A program made the position numbers and the translations under genes. The notes beneath the pieces were generated by a model. The model was not told where the DNA came from and did no database searches. It saw only the letters and a program-made list of their open reading frames with translations. From Aurantiochytrium sp. KH105 (Eukaryota > Sar > Bigyra > Thraustochytrida > Thraustochytriidae), in assembly GCA_003116975.1 (NCBI GenBank), contig BGKB01000264.1, forward strand, positions 1-59,800: DNA of 59,800 nt, written 5' to 3'. The stretch's first letter is position 1. Each line of letters opens with the position of its first letter. Below, piece by piece: positions 28,395 to 38,205 of the stretch.

Positions 28395-29969
28395 ATGCCG
28401 TCGCCCACGCTTCGAACCGCACGCCTGCTGCCACTCTTGCTAACAAGCTTGCTAGCGGCTGCGAGCTGGGCCCCATGCAGTGCAGCTTTCGACCCGTTTG
28501 CAACGGGCTTCGAACCCATCAAACACGTAAAGCAAGGCTGGTTCTACAACAAGGTGGACCACTTTGGATCCTTGCAAGAAAAGGCAGGACACGATGAATG
28601 TTTTGCGCAGCGCTTCTTTGTCAATCTTGACCACTGGAAAGGAGACGGATACCCAATTCTTTTCTACAACGGCAACGAGGCTGATGTCGAGCTCTACGTG
28701 AACGCCACAGGACTCATCTGGGAGTCGGCTCCAGCCTTGAATGCAGCCATCATCTTCGCCGAACACCGCTACTACGGCGCAAGCAAGATCGGCAACAACG
28801 AACGCCTCGACTACCTCACGCACGAGCAAGCACTCAGTGATTTCGCCACGCTCTTATACTCTTTCCAGAGCAACCATTCGGCCTGGTCATCCAAAACTGT
28901 TGCCATCGGAGGTTCATATGGCGGAATGCTCGCCCTGTTCTTCAGGATGCAGTATCCCGCACTCATCTCCGGCGCCATCGCTGCGAGTGCTCCTGTACTG
29001 GCCTTTCGCGGACAGGGACTCGACTTTTACAACGACGGCGGCAACGCCTATTGGCGCGTCGTCACGCACACCGCCGGCCAAGATTGCGCAAACTGGGTTC
29101 GTCAGGGATTTGCGCAGCTTCTCAGTGACAAACACTCTCTCGAAAGCATCCAGCAACTTGGTAGACTTTGCGAAACTCCGCAAACACGCACCGATGTGGC
29201 GCTCTTCATCGCCAACGCCTTCTCAGTCATGGCCATGGGCAACTTTCCGTACCCGAGCTCATACCTCACTGGCGACGCGAGTGTCCTGCTTCCTGCGTTT
29301 CCCATTCGCGCAGCCTGCGATGCCGGCGCAGAGTATGCGTCAATGACGGACGGCGACGCAGTCAAAGGCTTGCTCGAGGCTGCGGCCTTTTTCGCCAATG
29401 CGTCCAAGCGCGAATCCTGCCTCGACGTCCCACGGACCGTCGAAACTGGCGACAGATTTTCCGGACCTCTTTGGAGCCATCAGTACTGCTCTGAGCAATT
29501 TCCAGAAGAGTTCTACATGACCATGACCGGCACTTCGGACATGTTTTTCGACTACCCCAACCCAGCCGAGTCTGTCAAAGAGGCCTGTCAGCGCTATTAC
29601 AAGCAGACGCCGGATGAAACACTTGTGCGTCGTCGCTATGGAAATGAGCGCATGATGCTGGAAACTGTGTCCAATGTAGTATTTTCCAATGGTCTCGCAG
29701 ACCCATGGAGCAGTGGATCCATCGTCTCCTTGGACGGCATTCTATCTTCAGAGGAGCAACGTCGTCGAGACCTGCAAGTGGTCAACATGGACACGGGCGG
29801 CCATCACGTTGACCTTATGTTTTCTCATGAGGGAGACACTGCACAGATGCGTCATGCGCGCAAAGTCGAGTTCGAGGCCATGCGTCGCTGGACGCGTCCT
29901 GTCGCCGCGCCTGCAGCCAGGCCGCAGGCCTTGCGCGCTGCATCTTTCATTGAAATTTCGGACGTATGA
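28395..29969 (+). CDS. Serine carboxypeptidase family S28 (Pro-X carboxypeptidase / DPP7-like)
   Basis: Secreted or lysosomal/vacuolar protease of 524 residues. ATG 28395 starts a clear signal peptide (Leu/Ala-rich core, cut likely after SWAPCSA near residue 30). The S28 signature follows: FEPIKHVKQGWFYNKVDHF near the mature N terminus, FAEHRYYG, and the nucleophile elbow GGSYGGMLA with Ser near 173. The other triad members are Asp in NGLADPWSSG near 433 and His in DTGGHHVDL near 468. The family comprises Pro-X carboxypeptidase and dipeptidyl peptidase II/7, which cleave after proline from the C or N terminus. The cap domain decides which, and I cannot tell by eye. Several N-x-S/T sites fit passage through the secretory pathway. 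Confidence 0.95.
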   Translation: MPSPTLRTARLLPLLLTSLLAAASWAPCSAAFDPFATGFEPIKHVKQGWFYNKVDHFGSLQEKAGHDECFAQRFFVNLDHWKGDGYPILFYNGNEADVELYVNATGLIWESAPALNAAIIFAEHRYYGASKIGNNERLDYLTHEQALSDFATLLYSFQSNHSAWSSKTVAIGGSYGGMLALFFRMQYPALISGAIAASAPVLAFRGQGLDFYNDGGNAYWRVVTHTAGQDCANWVRQGFAQLLSDKHSLESIQQLGRLCETPQTRTDVALFIANAFSVMAMGNFPYPSSYLTGDASVLLPAFPIRAACDAGAEYASMTDGDAVKGLLEAAAFFANASKRESCLDVPRTVETGDRFSGPLWSHQYCSEQFPEEFYMTMTGTSDMFFDYPNPAESVKEACQRYYKQTPDETLVRRRYGNERMMLETVSNVVFSNGLADPWSSGSIVSLDGILSSEEQRRRDLQVVNMDTGGHHVDLMFSHEGDTAQMRHARKVEFEAMRRWTRPVAAPAARPQALRAASFIEISDV

Positions 29970-30283
29970 CTCAGCCAGCTCTAACAGTAAGGCCTTTTTT
30001 TTATATCCTCCTTTTTTTTATCTCCCATTTACCGATTGATCGATCGATCTCTTCACGCCAAGCCAAGTTAGTTTGAGCGGCCGAGCTCATCATGCTCGCG
30101 CCGCGTAACGGGTAAGGGCATCTTCGCGCGCGCCTGCTTACCCCTTCCCGTCTTTCTGATCCTTGAACCGCCACCCGCCACCGCCACCGCAACAAGTTAG
30201 AAGGCGAGACGTCAACCAACCGGAAGAGGGTGGTTGACCAGCGCAGCAGCAGCAGCAGCAGCAGCAGCTTCATCGATCGACAA
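29970..30283. other. Spacer between carboxypeptidase and polytopic membrane protein
   Basis: A short same-strand spacer. It has a T-rich stretch after the stop (29994-30020), a GATC-repeat palindrome (GATTGATCGATCGATC, 30033-30048) and a GCA trinucleotide run (30242-30268) just before the next ATG. The GCA run reads as polySer upstream of the ATG. Confidence 0.45.
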
Positions 30284-33200
30284 ATGTCAACGTTACGGGG
30301 CCCTGACAACTTGAAGGAACTCGCGCCAAGGCAACGTCTCAAGCTTTGCCTGCGATGGCACTACTCACCAGGCGTATCTCTCATGCTCTTCCTTGGCTGG
30401 TTCTGTGGATGCTTTTTGCCCTTGACCGTCTTTATCCCAGCAGCGATCGCACTCCAAGTCCAAAGTCCATTTCATGTAGCCCTTTTGCTCTTCACGGTGC
30501 TTGGCCTTCCAACGATTAATTTTCTCGGAGTCACACAAGTCCAACTCGCTTCAAAGAGCTTTGATCTTGCGGAAAAGAACCGAATCAAGATAGTGCGCGA
30601 CCTCGCCGAGGCCATCTTTGCTTCCCACAACCAAGCGCAAGCCCTTGCGCTGCGACTGCAGCTCGAAGGCGTTTATGCAGCTTTCCTGCGCAGGCAACGC
30701 GACAAGAATCTGCAAAATCTACACACGATATCATGCTGTGGGCGAACCGCCCGAGGTCGCCTCGCATGCTGGAAGGCGGAGATCATCAGAGCTGCCATCC
30801 TCATTGTCTTTGCCGCTCTTCCCTGCGCAATCATGCTCCCTCTCGGCTACGTCAAAGATATTGATCTCTCGTTTTCATTGTCAGCCAAAGAGTCGATTGT
30901 CGTCACATCTATCTTCCTTGGCGCCCCGCCGCTTCTCTACCTCGCATGGGTCACGTTTCGTGCATTGCGATCGGTCATGCGAGCCTGGCCAGCAGCTCAC
31001 TCGCGAAAGCGATTCTTGCGCAACCTCTGGCGCAATTTACAGAGACGAGCTCATCGGGAACGCAACATAGAAACATACAGTGGCGCTGCCCACGCCGTTC
31101 GAAGTGAACATGGTATTCGTATGACGAGGTTTCACAGTGCAGAAAGCCCGGGGGTTAATTCACAACAACGCGAGACTCCGCCTGCTCACCACACGCAGCA
31201 GCGCCAAGTATCCCAGCAAATTCGCTCAGGGCAGGATAGCGCATGGGAAGCGCCTGATGAAATCCTTGAACAGGATACTCCTGGGCGCATCAATCTCGCT
31301 TCGCTCGTGATTGCAGCCGAAACACGCGTTCCCAAGTGGGTATTTTGGGAGCTTTTCTGCCTTTGGTTAGCTTGCCTTTTGCCTCTAGCGCTTTGCATCA
31401 CTACTGTCATCAATCTTAGGGATCGCATGCCACCGCCGCTTGAATGGAGTCATGAACGCGTCCAAACCGCAATGCGCGTGACGGGCTACGTCATCCCTGC
31501 CTTTTTCGCCGAAACACATCTCTTGCTGAGCTCTTTATCATCACAACGAAGCGCCCGCGTTTCACAAGCGGATGTGCGGCAGTACATTGCAGACGAACTC
31601 GAATGCGTGTGGCTTTGTCTTCGATATCGCTGGCCTCTGGAAACAATCGGAGACTATCCTTACTTTTCCATCGGGGAGGGCGTCGTCACCAAGAGCGTTT
31701 TCTACCATGACCAGACGACCATCTCAATCTTGCTCCAACGCATGAACTTGAATCTGGCACTTTGCGTGGCAGTCCCCGCCATCACGGCCTGCGCCGCCTT
31801 GACCCAATCGCCCGACAACATTGGCTGGGTCTTGCTCGTCGTCGTGACCATGCCAACATTGTGCCTCACCTTTTACGCTGCGAAACTTGTGGTCGGCGTG
31901 ACTCCAGCAAGGAGACTTTACGCATTGCCCAACATTGCTCTGTGGGCCTTTTGCGGCCTCGCCGTCCCGCTCGCGGCTGCTGTTGTGATTGTCGTCGTGG
32001 CGGACTTTAAGTACCTGGGCTTTATTCTTTTTGCAGTCTCGCCCGCGTGGTTCATCGTCTCTGCCGGTGTCTGGGCCTACAGCGAGCGACGCGCTTTTTT
32101 GGCATGGCTCCGCGCTTTGACCATTCAGCGATCCTGGCTTGTCAAAGTCACAAACGCAATTTGGAAAATGGCCTTCGGCGGTCTGCTGCTCATGGATATG
32201 GCCATGCTGTGCATTGGTGCCCTCCTCAGCACCTTTGATGCACGCAAGACCACAGGGCAGTTTTCCACGCTCTTGCTTGTTTTCTCTCTCTTTGCCAATG
32301 TACTTCATGTGTTATTCTACCTCTGTGGTGTCGTCTCGGGTGTCATTCGGGCTGACCGAGCCATAACAAGCTCTGCTTCTCTCGCGTCGCTATTTCTGCG
32401 ACTCGTCGTCTTCGGCTACGCTTGCATGGAAATGCACAATGTACGCTCCGGTTCTTTTCCTCACGCGGGCGTGAGCTCTCTGTTAACGCAGTCGTATTCG
32501 CTGCAAAGTATTACCTTTGCGTGCATCCTCAGTGTATTCGTGATTACCTTCGTGCAATCGCTCCGTCTCTACGAGACGTTTGCTCTTAAACGTCAGTATG
32601 GCTACTTTCCAGCGGATTGGGAACTGGCTTTCCCGCCTCGCAATATTGTTGAGCAGGCGCATCGCGTCGTTGAATATAAAACAGATTCCATTCTCCGCGA
32701 CCTGCGGGCACGTGGACTGATTGAGCCCCAAGCCCGCGAGCTCCTTCGCATGTACATTGACCCAAGGGCGACGGAGAGGGAACGTCTCAGCGTGAAGAAT
32801 AGACTTTTCCTTGCAGCAAGTCAAACAAAATATTCTCGTCGAGGCCTGGAAGTTCTTCTCGAGGACGCTATTTCCAAAGACGTGCGTCTCATTGCTCGTT
32901 TCGAGTCACGCCTTCGCGACAAGCGCAACCGCCAAGTCAGACGCATGCTGGACCGAGATGCTGTCCTGCGTTCCAAGTTGGCAGTTTTCAAAGGAAGCGC
33001 GTTGCTTGCAGCACTTCAGGCTGGTCCGCAAGTGGACATTAATGGTCTGGACCTACGAGATCAGGATGCGCTTGATCTATTGCACGATACGGCTGGACCA
33101 CGTGATACATTGCTGGAATCTGCCATGGAGCGAGACGCCGGCGCGATTGAGCTCCCAGAACTCTTTGCACAGAGTCAAAAGAGGTTCTCCGCCTTTGTAG

Positions 33201-33748
33201 TTGGTCGATATGACCGGCGGCGACCCGAGGATTATTGCACCATTCTGCCTTTCGATTTCGGCGTCACAAAGCATGGCACGCCCGTTCCGACAGATGCCGC
33301 TACGACTCTCTCAAGCGCTGAGGTAGAGCCATCTTTCGGGGAAGCAATCGAAATCGAGACGCCTGCAGAATTGTCGCCGACTTCGCAGACTGCCGCGAGA
33401 GAGCTCTTTGTCATCGACACCGAGCGTCACCGGCTCATAGCGCTCGACTTCCGCGTATGGCGCCTGTGGGAAGTCCCTTTTTCGCAGATGCTAGCGCTAC
33501 AATGGTTTCCAGAGGCATTGTCCAAGGCAGATAGTGTACGCGCTCTCTTCACGTTTGAGCGTTCCCCCCAGGCCTCGTGCTCGATTCGCTCGCGACCGCA
33601 GGTGGTCACGCGGAATCTCTATTTCACGAGCGAGCAAGAGCGGGAGCGCTTTTGCATGAAAATGTATGTGTTGACTTGTCTTGGAACGAATACAAACAGG
33701 GGCTTACGTTATGATAATCGCGGGACAATTTTCCGCCACGCGGTCTGA
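30284..33748 (+). CDS. Orphan polytopic membrane protein
   Basis: A 1154-residue protein; no family recognised. ATG 30284 is the first ATG; the upstream frame has only GTG and a polySer stretch. At least ten hydrophobic segments are visible between residues about 30 and 765. They come in pairs near 30-80 and 175-235, another near 350-380, and a cluster from 480 to 765 (for example WLACLLPLALCITTVINL near 358). Soluble loops near 240-340 are Arg/Gln-rich. The C-terminal 390 residues are cytosolic-looking and contain helical Arg-rich sequence and a final beta-rich region ending FTSEQERERFCMKMYVL, which could be a PH-like fold. Channel, transporter and receptor roles are all possible. It converges on the Tom5-like gene. 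Confidence 0.85.
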   Translation: MSTLRGPDNLKELAPRQRLKLCLRWHYSPGVSLMLFLGWFCGCFLPLTVFIPAAIALQVQSPFHVALLLFTVLGLPTINFLGVTQVQLASKSFDLAEKNRIKIVRDLAEAIFASHNQAQALALRLQLEGVYAAFLRRQRDKNLQNLHTISCCGRTARGRLACWKAEIIRAAILIVFAALPCAIMLPLGYVKDIDLSFSLSAKESIVVTSIFLGAPPLLYLAWVTFRALRSVMRAWPAAHSRKRFLRNLWRNLQRRAHRERNIETYSGAAHAVRSEHGIRMTRFHSAESPGVNSQQRETPPAHHTQQRQVSQQIRSGQDSAWEAPDEILEQDTPGRINLASLVIAAETRVPKWVFWELFCLWLACLLPLALCITTVINLRDRMPPPLEWSHERVQTAMRVTGYVIPAFFAETHLLLSSLSSQRSARVSQADVRQYIADELECVWLCLRYRWPLETIGDYPYFSIGEGVVTKSVFYHDQTTISILLQRMNLNLALCVAVPAITACAALTQSPDNIGWVLLVVVTMPTLCLTFYAAKLVVGVTPARRLYALPNIALWAFCGLAVPLAAAVVIVVVADFKYLGFILFAVSPAWFIVSAGVWAYSERRAFLAWLRALTIQRSWLVKVTNAIWKMAFGGLLLMDMAMLCIGALLSTFDARKTTGQFSTLLLVFSLFANVLHVLFYLCGVVSGVIRADRAITSSASLASLFLRLVVFGYACMEMHNVRSGSFPHAGVSSLLTQSYSLQSITFACILSVFVITFVQSLRLYETFALKRQYGYFPADWELAFPPRNIVEQAHRVVEYKTDSILRDLRARGLIEPQARELLRMYIDPRATERERLSVKNRLFLAASQTKYSRRGLEVLLEDAISKDVRLIARFESRLRDKRNRQVRRMLDRDAVLRSKLAVFKGSALLAALQAGPQVDINGLDLRDQDALDLLHDTAGPRDTLLESAMERDAGAIELPELFAQSQKRFSAFVVGRYDRRRPEDYCTILPFDFGVTKHGTPVPTDAATTLSSAEVEPSFGEAIEIETPAELSPTSQTAARELFVIDTERHRLIALDFRVWRLWEVPFSQMLALQWFPEALSKADSVRALFTFERSPQASCSIRSRPQVVTRNLYFTSEQERERFCMKMYVLTCLGTNTNRGLRYDNRGTIFRHAV

Positions 33749-34030
33749 GGATGATGATATTCTACGTTTTCCTGAGTTTGTGTTTTTTTTGTTATGTTTT
33801 TATGTTGTTGTTGTTGTTGTTTTTCTTATGAATTGGCACTACGAAGCGTCTTGGCGCGCAGACGCGCGTGCTACGTGTGCCGCATCTGCGAGCAATCTCC
33901 TAGCTCGCGACGAGGCAGTGCAAGCTAGCTAGCTCTCATGGAAAACTCTGATTCGCGGCGATTTGCACGGCGTCGAGAACAAGGCGCGCTGACCACCTTT
34001 GGGCCTTGGTTTGGGGAGTAGCCGCGGCCC

Positions 34031-34168
34031 TTAGTTCTTGCCGGTGACAGCTTCGATCACGAGCGGCACAGCGCGCACGATGGCCAGGTACGTGAAGAAA
34101 ATGCCGGCCTTGACCTTGAGGTCCTGGCGCACGGCGGCGTAGTTGATCTCAGGCTGCTGCATCATCAT
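34031..34168 (-). CDS. Tom5-like small mitochondrial outer membrane protein
   Basis: A 45-residue single-span protein. From the run of three Met codons (first at 34168) the sequence is MMMQQPEINYAAVRQDL followed by a hydrophobic helix, FFTYLAIVRAVPLVIEA. The R-x-D...F..Y.A..R..P spacing matches animal TOMM5 (REDV...FLIYVALLRVTPFIL). Tom5 is a small tail-anchored subunit of the outer-membrane import channel. An upstream in-frame extension to 34393 is Ala/Arg/Gln-rich low complexity and is probably 5' UTR. The protein is very short, so the match is suggestive rather than decisive; another small tail-anchored protein is possible. Confidence 0.55.
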   Translation of the reverse strand: MMMQQPEINYAAVRQDLKVKAGIFFTYLAIVRAVPLVIEAVTGKN

Positions 34169-34756
34169 CTTTCCTTCTACGATTTCTGCGCTCTGCGCTT
34201 GGCTTCGCTCTGCGGCCTCTGTCCTCTGCACCTGCTGTCTGCTCCGCTCTGCTGCTCTGTTCGATTCGTGCTTGCCTGCTTTCTCGCTCGTGTGTTGCGT
34301 TTTGCCGAGAAACCTGCGTGGAGCAGCAGCAGCACCAGCACCAGCGTGACTCGCAGCAGCGCCACCGAATGGATTCGGGTGCCTCCGACGCAATCTGAAT
34401 TGAGGTCCCTGAGATTGATCGATGCCCAGCGTTCTTTTTCCGCCAACCTTGCTAGCTAGTAACTAGTTGTTGCGTAGAATGACTTGGACGCCGCCGCGGC
34501 ACGCCACGGATACTCGCGTGCGTGGCCGCACCGTCCGTGAGAGAGCGGAGCACCACGACTGACACTAGTACGGGATGCTCGTCTAAGGAGCGCCGAGCAA
34601 GTTCGGTGCCCTCCTAGCTGAGTTTGGTTTAGCTGTCGCTCCGGAGCAGGTGGGTGCCCAAGTCGAGAGACTAACGACAACGTCTCGAGGCAGCACAGAT
34701 ACGAAAAGGGACTTTGGAGGATTTGTCAAGCAGACTTTGTCATCAAGAAAAGCACA
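34169..34756. promoter_or_regulatory. Head-to-head spacer, Tom5-like / GT61-sulfotransferase
   Basis: A spacer of 588 nt with CTG/AGC-rich short repeats near 34322-34345. No clear TATA box and no gene are seen. Confidence 0.5.
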
Positions 34757-37700
34757 ATGACTCCAACTATTTGCGTGCGTAAAACTAGGTGTTGGTCGAT
34801 GATCATGATGCTAGCTTACATATCATCAATAGCCTGCTCATCTGCTTCCACACCGCAACTTGCCTGTTTCCTGGGAGCACGTGATATCCAGGATGCAACA
34901 CTCGACATACGCTCACTTGCAACCTGCACTCCTGGGCAGCCGATGCTAAATACCGACTGCTGGAACGTTTCCACGCCGCAGGCACGAATCTTGTGCGAGC
35001 ACTTCCTTCAGCAACGAAGCAAGCAAATGGATGACAACGCGAGCTGGGAGGACCCTTGCAACGCCCATGAACACATGCTTCGGTACACAGACGTGTGCTC
35101 TACAACGCAAGACGCAGCAGCCGGTTTGTCTCGTGTGCTGCCGCGGACGCGACGTTTCTCGATGCAAAGCGTGGATGCGACGCCCTCGATGCACCGCAGC
35201 GCGATCTGCGAAGGATGCGCGTATGCTGGCAATCAGGGCAATGGTGCAACTCTTATTCTCAATGACCCGCTGGGGGCTCACGCCCATGTAGATAGCCAGA
35301 TGATTGGGTCGAACCGATGGTCAGACTTTATGCGAACTTCAGGTCTTCCCATCTTCACAAAAGCCCAAGTCGTCACGTCGTCAACCCCCATGGTCCGGTG
35401 CGCGCGCCGCGTCTCGCAGCCTGCAATCATCTTTGATCTTCTTGGATGGCATGTGGGCCACCTCATCATAGACGTCTTGGAGGCCCTTTACGAGGCGATG
35501 CGCGATCTGCGCGATAGAGGCAAAGAGCCGCTACTCTTCATTGACGTCGCCGACAAGGATAACTTGCGCTTGTATTCTGGGACGCTCATGTCTAATTTAG
35601 TCTTTGGGCAGACGCGGCAATCAACGTTTTCGCTTCTGCGGCATTTCTCAAATTTCACAATTCACTCGAAGCGAGCGCTCGATCTTTTGCCAGGCCTCAC
35701 CTGTTTCGACGATAGTGTACAGATTCAACTCGATGTCCAAGACACCTTTTCTGTGCGCGGTCCTGATCTGAGTGGCCTTGCAGCCAGGCGGCAGCATTAT
35801 TCGGCTCTGCGCTCCTTCTTGACTGAAGCGGAAGGAATTCGTCAACCCGCACCACAAGCACAACCTCTTGCGACGCCTCGGCGTGTCACGGTCGTGAAAA
35901 GGGCTGGGTCACGCATTGTGACGAATTTCGACGCGGTCGTGGACGCCATGAAGCAGGTGGACAATGTTGTCATACGTGTCGTGGCGCTCGAAAAAATGGC
36001 ATTTGCGGAACAAATGACTCTTTTTGCGCAAGAAACCGATGTGCTCGTGTGCCAACAAGGCACAGCAGCACACAATGCAATGTTCATGCCGGAAGGTGCA
36101 TCACTTGTGCTTTGGATGCAGCCAGGATGGTGTGCTTGGCACTGGCAGTTCACGTCACAGGCAATGGTCGGCTCGCAACGCGCAGTCGCGGTCTGTCAGT
36201 CCCCCGAGGTGGCTCCGTTGCAAAGTATAGAATTTCCCGTGCGTTGGGGCCTAAAGAGCTGGCGCCAGGGACCTTGGTGGTCAAAAGACGTTTCGATATC
36301 TGTGAACATCACCCTCGCGCAACATGCCTTACGCCTCGCACTATTGGCCGAAACGCACGAATCCTACGGGGCTCCGTTCCTTCTCGGTAGCGATTTGCGT
36401 GAAGTCGAGCCGGCGGCTTTTGCTGAGGAACCTCTTGAAAACGATCGAGGGAGTGAGTGTGAAGAAGACCAGGCTCTGTCTGTGCGACCCGTGTTAGCAC
36501 AATTTGACACTGCCGTGTCTCACCCTGATGAACCCGTCGTCGTGTACAAGGCCGTGTTTGAAGCCGCGTTCCGCATGCCAGACGTCCAGACATTTCCAAG
36601 CATATCGGAACAAGAAACCTTCATGGCTGCTTCAAGAATTTGCGTTCGATTGTGGAGATCTGACACATGCCAAAGCCGTAGCGGCCAAGCAAGAGAAGCT
36701 GCCCATGAGTTTTCGTGTTTTGCGAGCGAAATTTTCAACGAGTTTGCCTCGCTAGACTTTCGCATCGAAGACTCAAGCGAGGACAGCGGGTGGGTCATTG
36801 AGGCGTGGTTTGAAAGCGATGCAGCGCAGGAAGAGCATGGGGTTTCCAAAAGGGCGTTATATCAAAGGCTGATGCCTGCGCTTGCGGGCAAATTTCGACT
36901 GTCAAGACCAGTCTCTGTAGGTAGTAGCAGCGTGCCCGTTCGGACTTTAGCGGATCTGCAAGCGGCTGTTGCGCAGGATTGCAAAGGCGACGTAAATTCG
37001 TGCGCATGCGTAGCACTCGCTCGAAGGTATGGCGAGCAACTCGCCCAAAGTGCAGCGGTCGAGCGCGCAGGATTGTGGCCACCGCCGCTTCACGTGCCTC
37101 GGATCGAAACCCCGTTTGTCTTCCTTCACCTTGAGAAAACAGCGGGCACATGTTTCCGCAACATTCTTGATCAAGTATCGCAAGCCGACCCTAAAGTGCA
37201 GGCCTTTCTACCGTGCCATGGCGGCGTCCCGTGCATGACCTTCTCCATGTCCAATGCTCCGCCCTCGTCAAGCGTGATCGGCGGCCACTTTGAATTTGGA
37301 GCGTGGAAACTGCTGTTGTCCCCAGGCGCACAAGCGTACTGCGCAACAATCCAGCGACATCCGGTGGCGCGGGTGATCTCGTTTTACTACGAACGCGTGT
37401 TTCCTTCGCTTCAAGTCAGATTGAATGAGCTGCCCGAGGCCAATCTCACGTTTGTGATGGAGCAGTGGCGGGGGTCTGCATTCGGTCGTTGGCGCGACGA
37501 AGGTCTGTCGAATGCCGGATGCAAGATGATGTGCGGCATTCGCGAGTACCGCGGCTTTCTTCCGGAGGAGTCCCCCTATCCTCAGTCTCTTGAAGCGGCA
37601 GAATGCACGCCAGATTTGGCGGTGCGACGCCTTGAAGATGAATGTCTGATTGGGATGCAAGAGCGCTGGGAGGATACCTTGCAGGTGTTTTCATACTTTT

Positions 37701-37912
37701 TGCCATGGGCTTCTGCTGCGTTGCGTCAAGGTTGCCCGGCGACGACGCACGGGTCGAATCGGCGCGCAGTGGTGTTTGAGACGATGGAGACGCTCTCCGA
37801 CACGGCACGGCGCGTAATCGAAGAGTACAATCAGTGCGATCTTGCGTTGTATGCGCGGGCACAAGAAAAGTTTGAACGGCAACTTCGTGTCGTGCAATCC
37901 CTTGGTAGTTGA
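34757..37912 (+). CDS. Bifunctional GT61 glycosyltransferase + sulfotransferase
   Basis: A Golgi-type protein of 1051 residues. The N terminus (MIMMLAYISSIACSSAS, near 15-31) is a signal peptide or type II anchor. Residues about 190-500 resemble GT61 (DUF563) transferases. They contain RRVTVVKRAGSR near 375, then FAQETDVLVCQQGTAAHNAMF and MPEGASLVLWMQPG near 425-455, corresponding to the family's G-x-H-G-A-x-L-x-N-x-x-F-x-P region, here with Gly-Thr-Ala-Ala-His. A linker region of about 280 residues has no assigned domain. Residues about 785-1050 resemble Sulfotransfer_2-type enzymes: 5'-PSB-like FLHLEKTAGTCFRN near 787 and 3'-PB-like QRHPVARVISFYYERVF near 865. PAPS-dependent sulfation of a glycan made or extended by the same protein is inferred. 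It converges on the F-box/hydroxylase gene. Confidence 0.8.
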   Translation: MTPTICVRKTRCWSMIMMLAYISSIACSSASTPQLACFLGARDIQDATLDIRSLATCTPGQPMLNTDCWNVSTPQARILCEHFLQQRSKQMDDNASWEDPCNAHEHMLRYTDVCSTTQDAAAGLSRVLPRTRRFSMQSVDATPSMHRSAICEGCAYAGNQGNGATLILNDPLGAHAHVDSQMIGSNRWSDFMRTSGLPIFTKAQVVTSSTPMVRCARRVSQPAIIFDLLGWHVGHLIIDVLEALYEAMRDLRDRGKEPLLFIDVADKDNLRLYSGTLMSNLVFGQTRQSTFSLLRHFSNFTIHSKRALDLLPGLTCFDDSVQIQLDVQDTFSVRGPDLSGLAARRQHYSALRSFLTEAEGIRQPAPQAQPLATPRRVTVVKRAGSRIVTNFDAVVDAMKQVDNVVIRVVALEKMAFAEQMTLFAQETDVLVCQQGTAAHNAMFMPEGASLVLWMQPGWCAWHWQFTSQAMVGSQRAVAVCQSPEVAPLQSIEFPVRWGLKSWRQGPWWSKDVSISVNITLAQHALRLALLAETHESYGAPFLLGSDLREVEPAAFAEEPLENDRGSECEEDQALSVRPVLAQFDTAVSHPDEPVVVYKAVFEAAFRMPDVQTFPSISEQETFMAASRICVRLWRSDTCQSRSGQAREAAHEFSCFASEIFNEFASLDFRIEDSSEDSGWVIEAWFESDAAQEEHGVSKRALYQRLMPALAGKFRLSRPVSVGSSSVPVRTLADLQAAVAQDCKGDVNSCACVALARRYGEQLAQSAAVERAGLWPPPLHVPRIETPFVFLHLEKTAGTCFRNILDQVSQADPKVQAFLPCHGGVPCMTFSMSNAPPSSSVIGGHFEFGAWKLLLSPGAQAYCATIQRHPVARVISFYYERVFPSLQVRLNELPEANLTFVMEQWRGSAFGRWRDEGLSNAGCKMMCGIREYRGFLPEESPYPQSLEAAECTPDLAVRRLEDECLIGMQERWEDTLQVFSYFLPWASAALRQGCPATTHGSNRRAVVFETMETLSDTARRVIEEYNQCDLALYARAQEKFERQLRVVQSLGS

Positions 37913-38205
37913 TGTGATAAAGAATAGAAAAAGAGAAGATCAGACGCATGGCGAAGTGTGGTGTGCTCGAGGTCGTGCGGGAGCCGATAAACAATGAAAA
38001 GCAAAACAAAAACCAAAGTGGTAATCAGAAGTTTTCACCATATAATTTTGTGTGTGTTTGGGCTGAGATTTTTTTTTTCAAATGTTTGAGAAGAAGTGGG
38101 GAAAAGGAGAAGGAGATGGGGAGGAGGAGGAAGAAGAAAATGTCGAGCCGGTGAGAAGAAGCAAGACTGAATTCTGGGAAAATCAAGTGACGAAGAGATT
38201 TCTCG
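37913..38205. other. Convergent 3' spacer
   Basis: Tail-to-tail spacer of 293 nt, A-rich on the plus strand with GAAGAAG-type runs near 38125-38160. It becomes a short 3' UTR once the second exon of the hydroxylase gene is included. No gene is seen. Confidence 0.5.

Noticed and set aside
34169..34393. 75-codon extension of the Tom5-like frame
   Set aside because: Ala/Gln/Arg-rich with no similarity. A 45-residue product fits the Tom5 family size.
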